Below, in pieces: positions 15,683 through 24,425 of a stretch of DNA of 64,000 nucleotides (position 1 is the first letter of the stretch; each line of letters starts with the position of its first letter). The position numbers were made by a program, and so were the translations under genes. This stretch comes from Massilia sp. ST3 (GTDB lineage: Bacteria; Pseudomonadota; Gammaproteobacteria; Burkholderiales; Burkholderiaceae_D). The stretch covers positions 124,001-188,000 of the forward strand of contig NZ_JAGPWC010000001.1 of NCBI RefSeq assembly GCF_018119405.1, read 5' to 3'. Under the pieces are notes generated by a model that ran no database searches, was not told where the DNA came from, and saw only the letters and a list, made by a program, of their open reading frames with translations.

Positions 15683-17458
15683 TTATTTCATCGTATAGCT
15701 TTGCTGGGCCGTGTCGACGGCAAAATTACGTGCCGTATCCCAGTAGGTGAAGCTGTAGCGCACCACGTCGCCGATCTTCAGGCCGCCGGCGATATAGGTG
15801 CTGGCGCCGCCGTCCAGGCGCATGCGCACGTTCTGCTGCACGCCGTTGTTGACCGTGTAGTGCACGTCGGCCCAGCTCCCGGTGTTGGCGGTGAACTGCA
15901 GGTTGGTGGCCGAGGTCTGGGTCACGTAGGTCGGGCCGGTCGGTGCCGGCGGCGGCTCGGTAGTGGTGGTGCCGGAATCCCAGACGACGTCGTCGATCGC
16001 GAACTGGAAGGCCGCGCCCGGCAGGCGGTTGGCGTCGCTCGAGATCATGAAGATGTCGAGGATCGACTGCAGCGCCACTTTCGGGCCGATCAGGGTGCTC
16101 ACCGGGATGGTCGCGGTCGCCCATTCGCCGTTGCGCACCAGGCCGTACGTGGTGGTGTTGGCCGGGAAGTTCACCCAGTTCTGGTTGGTGTAGGTGTCGC
16201 CGATGCCGATGTTGAAGGAGACATTGGCCGGGATCTTGATGCGGAACTTGACCGTGCCGTTGCGGAAGTTGCTCAGGTCGCGGGCCTGGCGCGACTGCAC
16301 GCCGCCGCCGAACCACTGGCCGGGCGCGGTGTAGTTCCAGGCAATCACGTTGCTGCCTTCATAAGGCGGAATGTTGCCGGCGCCGGTGGAAGCGCCGTTC
16401 CACAAGAAGATATCCGAGGTGGTGCCGGCCACCAGCTTGTTGTTGACGGTCGTGGTGTCGGTGAAGACGCCGAACTTGCCGACTTCCGGCACAGTCTGGT
16501 TGCCCAGCTTGACGGTGCCCTTGCCATCGAGCTGGTAGACGCGCACATAGTCGACGTACATGGTGGCCGGCAGCGGCGCCGTGACCTGGCCGGGCGAGGC
16601 GGCGTCGGTGAAGTTGCCGCCCACGGCCAGGTTCAGCAGCAGGTAGAAGGGCGCCTGCAGAGCGGTGGAATTGACCGGCAGCGGCGCATCGTACATGTTG
16701 CGCTCGACGCCATTGTCGACCACGGTGAAGCGCATTTCGCTCTCGGTCCAGTACAGGCGGTAGGTGACGAAGCGGTTGGCGAGCGAGGTGGCGGGCACGT
16801 ACCAGTTCTTGGTCTGCCAGGCGGTCGACGCGGCGCAGCTCTCGTTGCCGGGCACGCACGCGGCCTGCTGCCAGGTGATCACGTTGGAGCCGACGAAGTT
16901 GTTCGCCGAAGGCGAACCGGCCGCGGCGCGCATGGAGGCCTTATGGCCCATTTCCATGATGTCGATCTCGCCGTTGCGCGGCCAGGTCTGCGGGCTCACG
17001 CCCAGCATCCAGGCGGCCGGCCAGAGTCCGGTGGCGATATTGGGCGTGCTCATGCGCACTTCGATCATCCCGTACTGGACCTGGACCTTGCCCTTGGTGT
17101 CGATCTTCCCGGAGGTGAAGACATTGCTGCCGACCGTCTGGCTGCGCGCCTGGATGGCGAGGGCGCGGGTGCCGGATTCGAAGGGCACGTTGACGATCGA
17201 GAGGTTGTTCGGGCTGTAGTACTGGAGCTCGGCGTTTCCGTAGCCGCAGAGGTTGATCTGGCAGCCGTTGCCGTCCGTGGCGGTCCAGGCGCCTGTGTTC
17301 AGGCTGGTTCCATTGAATTCCTCGGACCACAGCAGCTGGCCGATCGCCGGATTGGTGACGCTGGCGGCTGCCTGGCTACCGCAGGCCAGCAGCAGGCTGG
17401 CGGCCAGTGCCTGGAAAGGTTTCCATTTAAAGTGATGATTTTGCTTATGGTTATTCAC
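15683..17458 (-). CDS. GH16 endo-beta-1,3-glucanase (laminarinase-like) with CBM56-like tail
   Basis: 591 residues from a GTG start. The GTG at 17458 is preceded by GAGGAG with a six-base gap and gives a leader (about 13-33), whereas a longer ATG frame would run through the promoter and operator. The leader ends SLLLACGSQAAAS, so it is a signal peptide or possibly a lipoprotein. GH16 catalytic motif NGEIDIMEMG gives nucleophile Glu164, Asp166 and acid/base Glu169. A ligand-binding beta-sandwich (about 300-490) follows, then a TTTTEPPPAPTGP linker and a ~85-residue C-terminal domain with WADVHYTVNNGVQQNVRM, matching CBM56 beta-1,3-glucan binding. It would cleave laminarin or fungal beta-1,3-glucan outside the cell. 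Its regulation is unusually legible (operator and promoter listed separately). Confidence 0.88.
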   Translation of the reverse strand: MNNHKQNHHFKWKPFQALAASLLLACGSQAAASVTNPAIGQLLWSEEFNGTSLNTGAWTATDGNGCQINLCGYGNAELQYYSPNNLSIVNVPFESGTRALAIQARSQTVGSNVFTSGKIDTKGKVQVQYGMIEVRMSTPNIATGLWPAAWMLGVSPQTWPRNGEIDIMEMGHKASMRAAAGSPSANNFVGSNVITWQQAACVPGNESCAASTAWQTKNWYVPATSLANRFVTYRLYWTESEMRFTVVDNGVERNMYDAPLPVNSTALQAPFYLLLNLAVGGNFTDAASPGQVTAPLPATMYVDYVRVYQLDGKGTVKLGNQTVPEVGKFGVFTDTTTVNNKLVAGTTSDIFLWNGASTGAGNIPPYEGSNVIAWNYTAPGQWFGGGVQSRQARDLSNFRNGTVKFRIKIPANVSFNIGIGDTYTNQNWVNFPANTTTYGLVRNGEWATATIPVSTLIGPKVALQSILDIFMISSDANRLPGAAFQFAIDDVVWDSGTTTTEPPPAPTGPTYVTQTSATNLQFTANTGSWADVHYTVNNGVQQNVRMRLDGGASTYIAGGLKIGDVVRYSFTYWDTARNFAVDTAQQSYTMK

Positions 17459-17566
17459 TTCGACTCCTCTATTAAGTCCAAAGAAAAGTGGATGCGGCCC
17501 TCGCGGCTGCTCCACACTGGGTCCAACAGGGTGGTTGGTTCTGAGAATTCTTGAGAAAGCTGATGC

Positions 17567-17580
17567 TGGAAACGTTTCCA
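17567..17580 (-). promoter_or_regulatory. LacI-family operator of the GH16 gene
   Basis: TGGAAACGTTTCCA is a perfect 14-bp palindrome with a central CG, the classic LacI/PurR/CcpA-type site. It falls about 9-22 bases downstream of the predicted transcription start of the GH16 promoter, an ideal place for a road-block repressor. No LacI gene is near. Confidence 0.75.
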
Positions 17581-17595
17581 TTCGGAACACGGGAA

Positions 17596-17624
17596 AATAT
17601 ATGCCGTTTTCGAAAACCCGTCAA
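17596..17624 (-). promoter_or_regulatory. sigma-70 promoter of the GH16 gene
   Basis: On the minus strand TTGACG (17624-17619), a 17-base spacer and TATATT (17601-17596) give a near-consensus promoter. Transcription would start near 17589, about 130 bases before the GTG codon. The spacer itself holds the palindrome GTTTTCGAAAAC (17606-17617), a possible second protein site. Confidence 0.75.
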
Positions 17625-17697
17625 ATCGAATCGTGCGGTACGACGCCGCCGCCTGGAACGCGAAGGAGGTGGCTTGGTACAGCTCAAGTACGCTTCT

Positions 17698-17960
17698 GTA
17701 ACTCGCCAAGTTGCGCGTTCGTGCGTTTCCGGCACTCGACGAGTTGCGGTATCCAGCGCGGGTTTCTGCAACTCCACGCGTTGCGGATTCGCGCGGGAGC
17801 GTGCCAACGCGGGCGGGCGTCTCGCCCAAATACGTGTGTGGCGGATGGCGCAGCTTGCGAGGCTGGCTCTCAGGACCTTGCCGCCAAGCCGCCGGGGATT
17901 CGCAACTCAACGAGTGGCGGAATCCCGGGCCATTTCGCAACTCATCAAGTTGCGCTATCC
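17698..17960 (+). repeat. array of dyad repeats upstream of the Rrf2 gene
   Basis: At least five related dyads of the form GCAACT-N5-AGTTGC, mostly followed by GGAATCC-like tails, lie at 17698-17715, 17731-17754, 17768-17790, 17902-17925 and 17937-17960, with a weak copy near 17826-17850. Neighbouring copies are 34-36 bases apart. The last copy (GCAACTCATCAAGTTGC) is perfect and ends about 20 bases before the Rrf2 start, so the array is best read as autoregulatory operators of that gene. The rest of 17625-17979 contains no convincing gene. Confidence 0.6.
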
Positions 17961-17979
17961 TGCCCGCGAGGAGAGCTTA

Positions 17980-18399
17980 ATGATGAGAAATGATTTTCGC
18001 CTGTCGAGGATGCTGCACGTCCTCGTCCACCTGCATGGCCGGAAAGGCGCCGCCAGTTCCGAGGAAATCGCCACCATGCTGGATACGAATCCCGTGCTGG
18101 TGCGCAGGATGATGGCCGGACTGCGCGCGGCCGGCTACGTCAGTTCGGCTGGCGGACGCGGCGGGGGCTGGACCCTGTCCGCCGACCCGGAAACCATTAC
18201 CGTGCTGGATGTCTACCGCGCGCTCGAGGAGCCCGTGATTTTTGCGATCGGCCCCAGCGTCGACCATCCCGGCTGCGCCGTCGAGGAAGCGATCACGGGC
18301 ACCCTCAACGTGGCCCTGGCCCAGGCGGCGGGCTCGCTCTTGCGGCAGTTTGGGGAGATCCGCCTGTCGGCCTTCCTGCCCGCTACCCGCCCCCACTAG
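17980..18399 (+). CDS. Rrf2-family transcriptional regulator
   Basis: 139 residues, the usual Rrf2 length. Start ATG at 17980 follows GAGGAG by six bases. The N-terminal winged helix-turn-helix is clear (SRMLHVLVHLHGRKG; SSEEIATMLDTNPVLVRRMMAGL; GYVSSAGGRGGGWTLS), followed by the Rrf2 linker helix with ITVLDVYRALEEP. Only one Cys (in HPGCAVEE) is present, so it lacks the three-Cys iron-sulfur site of IscR/NsrR and is more like YwnA/CymR-type sensors. It stands alone, preceded by the dyad array it probably binds; its stop codon TAG falls within the first bases of a MITE-like element. No target gene other than itself is apparent. Confidence 0.85.
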   Translation: MMRNDFRLSRMLHVLVHLHGRKGAASSEEIATMLDTNPVLVRRMMAGLRAAGYVSSAGGRGGGWTLSADPETITVLDVYRALEEPVIFAIGPSVDHPGCAVEEAITGTLNVALAQAAGSLLRQFGEIRLSAFLPATRPH

Positions 18400-18588
18400 G
18401 GTCTATCTGACTGAGTCTACGCCGCAGTGAGTTTTTCGTAGCGTCGACGGCTTTGCCGTCCACGCGGCGATCGTTTGCATCGAGATCATCCCGCGCGAGA
18501 GCGGAGCCTCTACCTATCACCCCGTCCACCTTACCGGTCGCGCCAATAATCAATTGGTCGCCTCCGCGTTAAGCCAGACAGACCCTAG
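18396..18588. mobile_element. MITE-like element with 17-bp terminal inverted repeats
   Basis: The ends CTAGGGTCTATCTGACT (18396-18412) and AGCCAGACAGACCCTAG (18572-18588) are inverted repeats matching at 15 of 17 positions. Inside is a strong hairpin GTCGACGGC-TTT-GCCGTCCAC (18443-18463) and a block GAGATCATCCCGC...GCGGAGCCTCTACC shared with 44206-44380. There is no coding capacity. The left end supplies the stop codon of the Rrf2 gene. Probably a non-autonomous miniature element or REP-type repeat. Confidence 0.6.
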
Positions 18589-18678
18589 GCGCGACGCGGA
18601 AGGAAGGGAATTGCCCAGATGATTGAGCTGTTGCCATTAGCTCATGTATATTGCACGTAAACACTGAATTTCCTCCCG

Positions 18679-20538
18679 ATGCCCTCCACCGTCCGCCGCG
18701 CCGCCTGCAGCCTCGTCCTCGTCTTTGCCAGCCTCGGCCTGGTTAACTCGGCCCATGCCGGCCCCGACGCGGCATTGCTCGAAGCGGACAGGATCGGCGA
18801 AACCGATCCCGCCCGCGCGCTGGCGCTGCTGGATCGGCTGGCCCTTGACGCGGGCGCACGTCGGGACGCGGCCGCCCTGCAGGCCATCCGGCGGCGCAGC
18901 TGCTGGCTGCTCGGCGTCACTGCGCCGGAGAAGGCGCTGGCGCTGGTTCGCGGCGCGGGAACCGCCGATCCAGGCCTGCAGGTGTGCCGCGGCTACGCCT
19001 ACGAACAGCTGAACCGTCAGGACGACGCGCTGGCCGACTACGAAAGCGGGGTCGAGGCGGGCAGGCGGCTCGGCGACGATGCGGTGCTGGCGCGGGCCCT
19101 GGCGCTGCGCGGCGAACAGCGCTACCTGCGCGGACTGTATGGCGGCGCCATCGAGGACCTGAAGGCCAGCTACGACCTGGAACGCAAGCTGGGTAACGAC
19201 GGCAACCAGCGCTACGTCCTGAATGCCCTGGCCAACCTGTACGCCGACCGCAATGTCGGCGAATACGACAGCGCCCTGGCGCGCTATCGCGAACTGCTGC
19301 TGGCCAACGAGAAGGCGAACAACCGCAAGGGCGCCGCAACGGCCCACTTCAACATCGGGAGCACCAGCGAGAACAAGGGCGACCTGGCGCAGGCGCGCGA
19401 ACATTTCGCGCTGGCGCTTAGGCTCGACGAGGCGCTCGGCGTACCCGAGGATATCGCCACCGACCGGCGGGCCTATGCGGTAGTCCTGTCCAAGCTGGGA
19501 GAACACCCCGCGGCCCTGGCGATGCTCGATGGCGCGCTGAGGATCGCGTCCGGCATGGCCCAGCCCGATCCCGACTTGGTCGCGGCGGTCCGGCTCTCGC
19601 GCGGCGGCGCGTTGCGGCGGTCCGGCCGCCATGCCCAGGCGCTGGCCGATTTGCAGGCGGCGCAGCGGCACTTCGAAGCGCGGCGCAACGACCGCTTCCT
19701 GCAGAAGATCTACGAGGAACAGGCCAGGACCCACGAAGCCTTGGGCGACTGGAAGGCCGCCTACGCGGCGCAGTCGCGCATGATGGCGGTGCAGGCGGCG
19801 CTGCACAAGCGGATGCTGGACGAGCGCACGACGCGCCTGCGTGTCCAGTTCGAGTCCGAGCAGGCGCGCCTGCGCAACGCCGGGCTGCAGTACCAGAACG
19901 CAGTGCAGCGCATCGAGCTCGACAAGGGCCGGACCATCCGCCGCTGGCAGCTGGCCGCGCTCGCGGCGAGCGCCGCGGCGATCGTGGTGCTGTGCATCCT
20001 CGGCCTGCGCCAGCGCAGGATCGGGCTGCGCATGCGCGACCTGGCGATGACCGATGAACTCACGCGCTTGCCGAACCGGCGCAGCCTGATGGCGTTCGCG
20101 GCCGAGGCCTTCGCCGGCGCCAGGAAAGAGGGCGGAGCGCTGTCGGTGGCGGCGCTGGACATCGATTACTTCAAGCGCATCAACGACCGCTATGGCCACG
20201 CGCTTGGCGACGTGGTGCTGCAGCGGGTCGGCCACGCCCTGCGCGGCGCGCTGAGGCCGGGCGATGCGGTCGGCCGCACCGGCGGCGAGGAATTCATCGT
20301 CGTGCTGCGCGGCGCTGGCGAACTCGATGCGCTGCGCGCGGCCGAACGGCTGCGCGAAGCGGTCGAGCGCATCGATTGCGGCGATCTGCCTGCAGGACTG
20401 GTGGTGCGCACCAGCGTGGGCGTGGCCCAGCTGGGCGTCCAGGCCGATACCCTGGACGCCCTCCTGGTGCGGGCCGACGAGGCGCTATACCGCGCCAAGG
20501 AGCGCGGCCGCAACCGCGTCGAGCTCAGCGCCGCATAG
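18679..20538 (+). CDS. periplasmic-TPR diguanylate cyclase
   Basis: 619 residues: signal peptide (1-27), a long array of TPR-like helical pairs in the periplasm (about 50-390), a coiled coil, one membrane helix (about 427-447, AALAASAAAIVVLCILGL), and a cytoplasmic GGDEF domain (about 455-615). The active-site loop is GGEEF, competent for c-di-GMP synthesis, and the RPGD motif nine residues before that loop is an inhibitory I-site (RxxD), so product inhibition is expected. The design suggests sensing of a periplasmic partner through TPRs. No recognisable ribosome site stands before the ATG at 18679. It is a single-gene unit following the MITE-like element. Confidence 0.88.
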   Translation: MPSTVRRAACSLVLVFASLGLVNSAHAGPDAALLEADRIGETDPARALALLDRLALDAGARRDAAALQAIRRRSCWLLGVTAPEKALALVRGAGTADPGLQVCRGYAYEQLNRQDDALADYESGVEAGRRLGDDAVLARALALRGEQRYLRGLYGGAIEDLKASYDLERKLGNDGNQRYVLNALANLYADRNVGEYDSALARYRELLLANEKANNRKGAATAHFNIGSTSENKGDLAQAREHFALALRLDEALGVPEDIATDRRAYAVVLSKLGEHPAALAMLDGALRIASGMAQPDPDLVAAVRLSRGGALRRSGRHAQALADLQAAQRHFEARRNDRFLQKIYEEQARTHEALGDWKAAYAAQSRMMAVQAALHKRMLDERTTRLRVQFESEQARLRNAGLQYQNAVQRIELDKGRTIRRWQLAALAASAAAIVVLCILGLRQRRIGLRMRDLAMTDELTRLPNRRSLMAFAAEAFAGARKEGGALSVAALDIDYFKRINDRYGHALGDVVLQRVGHALRGALRPGDAVGRTGGEEFIVVLRGAGELDALRAAERLREAVERIDCGDLPAGLVVRTSVGVAQLGVQADTLDALLVRADEALYRAKERGRNRVELSAA

Positions 20539-20910
20539 ACCGCCTGGCGGCGCCGGCACCCGGGCTGTCGCTCGCACCGTCCGAGACGGAAAGCCGATCG
20601 AGGCGACGCGCGCCTATCCTGGGCGCATGAAATCCACGCGTGCAGGGTATTTGCTTTACCGCTCATGTCAGCACCAATATGATCGAGCGCATGGGGCGAG
20701 GCCCTGGAACCGAAGTGCGTCGCCTGATCCAGTTGCGGGACAGTGCGCTCGAGGATGCTTATGCCGCCGCCAACTTGGCTCGCAGCGGCCAGCCTGGCCC
20801 GGATGCATCGGTATCGGCTGGCGCCGGGCCGGCAAGAAAGCAGCGGCGCAAGCGTCCAGCCACCACAAAAGGTTTTTTGCTGTAATCGACAGCAGATATG
20901 CCCATGAGAG
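20539..20910. other. 372-base stretch without a supported gene
   Basis: Between the cyclase and the HAF-repeat gene there is one short open frame (20679-20885) encoding a basic 68-residue peptide without a ribosome site. I see no terminator with a T-run and no RNA gene. AAAAGGTTTTTT at 20868-20879 is a weak dyad. This may be the eroded 5' part of the next gene. Confidence 0.4.
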
Positions 20911-22806
20911 GTGTTCTCGGCCACGGTGTCGGGCCATGCACCGCAGGGCGCCGCCACGACCTCTGCCGAACGGCAGGCGGGCGCGGCGCGGGTTTGCTAT
21001 CGCGTCATCAACCTGGGTGCCGGGGATGTTCCGGCTTTCCCTGCAATTAGCGCACATGGCCAGGTCGCGTACACGCTGAACCAGTCCGATGGCGCAGCCA
21101 GCGCCTGGTTCTTCGATGGCAAGACCTCGGTCGATATCGGCACCCTGGGCGGACCCTCGGCGGCGGCCAGCGGCATCAACGATGCGGGGCAGGTGAGTGG
21201 AACGTCCTCGCTCGCGGGCAGCCCATTCGCCCGTGCTTTCCGGTGGAGCAAGGAGACGGGGATACTCAACCTGGGCGGGCTGTTCATCACGTCCTCAGGC
21301 GGCGTCGCCATCAACAACAAGGGACAGGTCGCGGGCACCGCGGGCGCGCCGGACAGCTCCACGCATGCGTTCCGCTGGAGCGACGCGGAAGGCATGATCG
21401 ACCTCGGCATGCTTGCGCCCCTGGGAAGCCTGGGATTCAGCAACGCCACCGCCATCGGTGAGGACGGCACGGTCGCGGGCTGGGGAACGGTCGCCAATTT
21501 CGACGGGCATGCGTTTGCATGGACACCGGGGACCGGCATGCTCGATCTCGGCACGCTCGGCGGCTCCTACTCGATCGCCGCCGGCGTGGACGCCGAGGGG
21601 CGGGTCGCGGGCACCGCAGCGGTCCCCGGCAACCTGAACCATGCCTTCATATGGAGCCGCAAGGGTGGCATGCGGGACCTGGGCACCTTCGGCGGCACCC
21701 AATCCTTCGCGGGGGCGATCAGCGACAAAGGCCAGGTAGTGGGCGGCTACTATATCGGCGACACGCTGCGCGGCTTCAGCTGGACCCGCGCCGGCGGCAT
21801 GGTCGATCTCGGGACCTTCGGCGGCGACGTCACCAATGCCCTCGGCGTCAACAACAAGGGGCAGGTCGTCGGTTCGTCGATGACGAAACGCGGCGATTCG
21901 CGCGCCTTCGTCTGGTCCGCCCGGGACGGCATGGTCGACCTGAACCGGCGCCTGCGCCACGCGCCGCCCGGCCTGGTGGTGGAAGCCGCGGCGGTCATCT
22001 CCGACAATGGTTCCATCGTGGCCTTCTCGAATGCGGGGCTGGTGCTGTTGCGGCCTGACTGCGGCTGCAAGGGCGGGCACGCCGCCGGTCCCGTCATCGC
22101 GCCCAGCGTGGTCGAGGTCGGCGCACCCTTCGATGCGTCGGTCGGCTTTGCAGGCGCCGATGCCTCGGCGCGGCACCATGTGACCTGGTCCTTCGGCGAC
22201 GGCAGCGGCGACCGGGCCGGCGACGCGCGGGCAAGCAAGGGCGCGGGCAGCGCCACCGGGCGCCATGTCTACACCGCGCCAGGCATCTATACGATAGTCG
22301 CGCGCGTGGTCGACCTTGGCGGCCGAAGCGCCACGGTCAGCCGGACCATCGTCGCCCATGACCGTGCGAAAGGAGCGGGTGGCGGCAACGGCGCGTTCAT
22401 GTCGCCGGCCGGCGCCAATCGGAAGGATGCCCACCAGGCTGGGACCGCGACATTCAGTTTTGTCTCGCCGCCGGCACGCGCAAGGGCGACCGGGACCAAG
22501 GCCGAGCTGAGATTCCACGTGGGCACCCTGAGCTTCCGGAGCGACGAGTTCCGGCCCGTCGGCGCGGACGCCGCAGACGGACGCTTCGAAGGCACAGGGA
22601 AGATCAACGGCCAGTCCAAGGTCCGGTTCACGCTGTACACGACGCCTGGCGACGCGGGCGGCGCGAACGGATCCGGGCACGTGGGGCTGAGGATCTGGCA
22701 TGCCGATCCCAGGACCGGGGCGGATGTCGTCGATTACGATAACCAGCCGGCGCGGACCGGCGGCGCCAATCCATTGCGCGAAGGGCAAATTTTCCTTCTG
22801 CAGTAA
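20911..22806 (+). CDS. HAF-repeat protein with PKD-like domain, first copy
   Basis: 631 residues if begun at the GTG at 20911. About eight HAF-type repeats (each with G(V/I)N(N/D)xGQV(A/S)G, HAFxW and (I/D)LGTLGG) fill about 50-365, probably a beta-propeller. A PKD-like sandwich (about 395-485, HVTWSFGDGSGDRAG) and a C-terminal beta domain of about 110 residues follow. HAF proteins are extracellular. Oddly, no signal peptide is seen: the mature-like sequence begins directly and an in-frame stop lies at 20905, whereas its paralogue at 24426-26432 has a full leader. Either a 5' truncation/frameshift occurred or the start is wrong. Function is unknown. Confidence 0.7.
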   Translation: MFSATVSGHAPQGAATTSAERQAGAARVCYRVINLGAGDVPAFPAISAHGQVAYTLNQSDGAASAWFFDGKTSVDIGTLGGPSAAASGINDAGQVSGTSSLAGSPFARAFRWSKETGILNLGGLFITSSGGVAINNKGQVAGTAGAPDSSTHAFRWSDAEGMIDLGMLAPLGSLGFSNATAIGEDGTVAGWGTVANFDGHAFAWTPGTGMLDLGTLGGSYSIAAGVDAEGRVAGTAAVPGNLNHAFIWSRKGGMRDLGTFGGTQSFAGAISDKGQVVGGYYIGDTLRGFSWTRAGGMVDLGTFGGDVTNALGVNNKGQVVGSSMTKRGDSRAFVWSARDGMVDLNRRLRHAPPGLVVEAAAVISDNGSIVAFSNAGLVLLRPDCGCKGGHAAGPVIAPSVVEVGAPFDASVGFAGADASARHHVTWSFGDGSGDRAGDARASKGAGSATGRHVYTAPGIYTIVARVVDLGGRSATVSRTIVAHDRAKGAGGGNGAFMSPAGANRKDAHQAGTATFSFVSPPARARATGTKAELRFHVGTLSFRSDEFRPVGADAADGRFEGTGKINGQSKVRFTLYTTPGDAGGANGSGHVGLRIWHADPRTGADVVDYDNQPARTGGANPLREGQIFLLQ

Positions 22807-23204
22807 GGCGGCGCGAACGTCCGGAACTCCGGGCGCATGGCGGCGGGTCTGGTCGACCCGGTTGAATCCCGCACCAGGGCCGCGGCAAGCGGCGCTCGCT
22901 TGGGTTGGCGGGCGCCGGCTCAAGAACTGCATAAGACGCACGAACCGGCCATCTGCGGAAGCTCCAGGCCGGGAAAGGCCAACGGCAGCGGAACAAGCGA
23001 AGTACGCATAATCTATATTATGTTAAATGCGCTATCTGTTCGCAGCGCATTCGAGGACAAGCCGAGCGGGTGCTGCGGCATCCAGCGCGAATCCCGCTCC
23101 CCTTGTAGGAACAGGACTACCCGGAATACCACGGCTTCGCCCGGATCTTTGCCCACGCGAGATGGGAAAGCCGTCCCTCTCCGGTTCCTTGTTTTCGCCC
23201 GGCT
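22807..23204. other. 398-base convergent intergenic stretch
   Basis: Lies between the ends of the first HAF gene (plus) and the PP2C-like gene (minus). No open frame with family resemblance or ribosome site was found. An AT-rich patch TAATCTATATTATGTTAA at 23008-23025 stands out from the GC-rich surroundings and could hold a promoter or termination region. Confidence 0.4.
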
Positions 23205-24065
23205 TCAATGGTGCTGCCACAGGATGGCGGATGCGTCGTCGGCCCGCTTCACCGCCAGTGCAGCGCCGCCGAAGCTCGCGCGCTCGTACGCGCGCAGCTC
23301 GTCCAGCACCGCGCCGAGGCCGAGGCCGAGACAGCGCAGCGCCAGTTCTTCGGACGTGTACAGCCCGTAGGGGCTGACAAGACGGTAGAAACCGTCCGTC
23401 GTCACGAGCAGCGACGATCCAGGCGGCAGCGCGATATCGATGGTCCGCGCGGCAAAAGGACCTGCCGGCTTCAGGCACAGGATCGACGGCGATGGCCCGC
23501 TATTCTGTGCTTCTCGCCGCGCGCGCAGCATCGGCAGGAGCCGTGCGCGCCGCTGCGCGGCGTCGGTGACGCCCTCGGCGACGAGCCGCGCGATTTCGGC
23601 CTGCAGCACGGCTTCCTGCGGATTCACGAAAGGATCGAGATCGACCACGCCGGCATCCGGCGTGCACAGGAGCGTCGTGCAGTCGCCCAGGCTGTACAGC
23701 CGAAGCCGGCGGCCCTGGCCGGCGTCTTCGATGCGCGCCCACGTCATGGCGCCGATCGGCCACGCATGCAGCGGCACCTCGGCGCCGCCGGCACGCTCCA
23801 GGAATTCCTCGTGCAAGGATGCGGCCGCACGATGGACGCACTCGTGCTGCGGCAGTCCCATGTGCGCGTAGCGCGCCAGCTGGTCTGCGAAGCCTTGCGC
23901 GAACCAGACGACGTCGCCGCGTTCCGGGTCGATGTAGTCGCGCTCCGCCACGGACGTGCCGCCGTCGATCACCAGCAGGTCGAGCCGGCCGGCAGCCTCG
24001 TGGAAGGCCACCACATCTTCGTTCGCGCCGCTGTCCGCGCCAGAGGAAACGGTTTGTACGCGCAT
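23205..24065 (-). CDS. PP2C-like serine/threonine phosphatase
   Basis: 286 residues. The scattered motifs of the PPM/PP2C fold are present in order: an N-terminal SGADSGANEDVV (metal-site region, equivalent to xGxxxxNED), LLVIDGGTSV (the DG motif), YSLGDCTTLL (the GD turn), LLVTTDGFYRLV (the second DG metal ligand) and RADDASAI (the DD motif). It therefore looks catalytically intact, a cytosolic manganese/magnesium phosphatase. GGGAGGGA lies nine bases before the ATG at 24065. It sits between two HAF-repeat genes and has no kinase beside it. The substrate is unknown; some such proteins act in toxin or stress pathways. Confidence 0.72.
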   Translation of the reverse strand: MRVQTVSSGADSGANEDVVAFHEAAGRLDLLVIDGGTSVAERDYIDPERGDVVWFAQGFADQLARYAHMGLPQHECVHRAAASLHEEFLERAGGAEVPLHAWPIGAMTWARIEDAGQGRRLRLYSLGDCTTLLCTPDAGVVDLDPFVNPQEAVLQAEIARLVAEGVTDAAQRRARLLPMLRARREAQNSGPSPSILCLKPAGPFAARTIDIALPPGSSLLVTTDGFYRLVSPYGLYTSEELALRCLGLGLGAVLDELRAYERASFGGAALAVKRADDASAILWQHH

Positions 24066-24150
24066 GTCTGAAATCCCTCCCCAACTTGCAACGAAGGCAA
24101 TGTACCGGGGGAAGCTATCAAAAACAAGTCTTTCCCGGACTACAGCACAA

Positions 24151-24179
24151 ACTCGACAATATATTTGCTAATGTCGAGT
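24151..24179. promoter_or_regulatory. long inverted repeat upstream of the PP2C-like gene
   Basis: Perfect 8-bp arms ACTCGACA (24151-24158) and TGTCGAGT (24172-24179) flank an AT-rich 13-base centre, about 85-115 bases upstream of the phosphatase ATG. This is the shape of an operator; no regulator can be named. The rest of 24066-24425 shows no gene. Confidence 0.45.
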
Positions 24180-24425
24180 GAGAATTGCCTGGAATCCTGC
24201 GCAGTTATCCCTTCCTGGGCAATTTGATTGCGACGAAACGGCAAGCCGTTCCGGATGCGGACCCCGAGAACGACGCTGGCGGCGGCCGATGGGCGTCGAG
24301 ACGACGCCGTGCTGGCCCGGCGCCCCAGGCCGCGCGGTACTGCCGCAGCGGCCGTCGGCACACGGCCCCTTCGCTCCGAAGCGCCCTGCCTGGCGGTCTT
24401 GCACACTGCCCCGGTCGGGCGCGCT

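Noticed and set aside
17698-17960. CRISPR array or integron attC-type repeats
   Set aside because: The units are diverged dyads without constant spacers, and there are no cas genes or integron integrase nearby; operator array is the better reading.
20679-20885. Possible 68-residue basic protein
   Set aside because: No ribosome site, no homology I can recall, and Arg/Gly-rich composition expected of random GC-rich DNA.
20898-20925. A one-base frameshift restoring a signal peptide to the first HAF-repeat gene
   Set aside because: Shifting frame gives only MPMRG before the known sequence, with no hydrophobic core, so a simple frameshift does not explain the missing leader.
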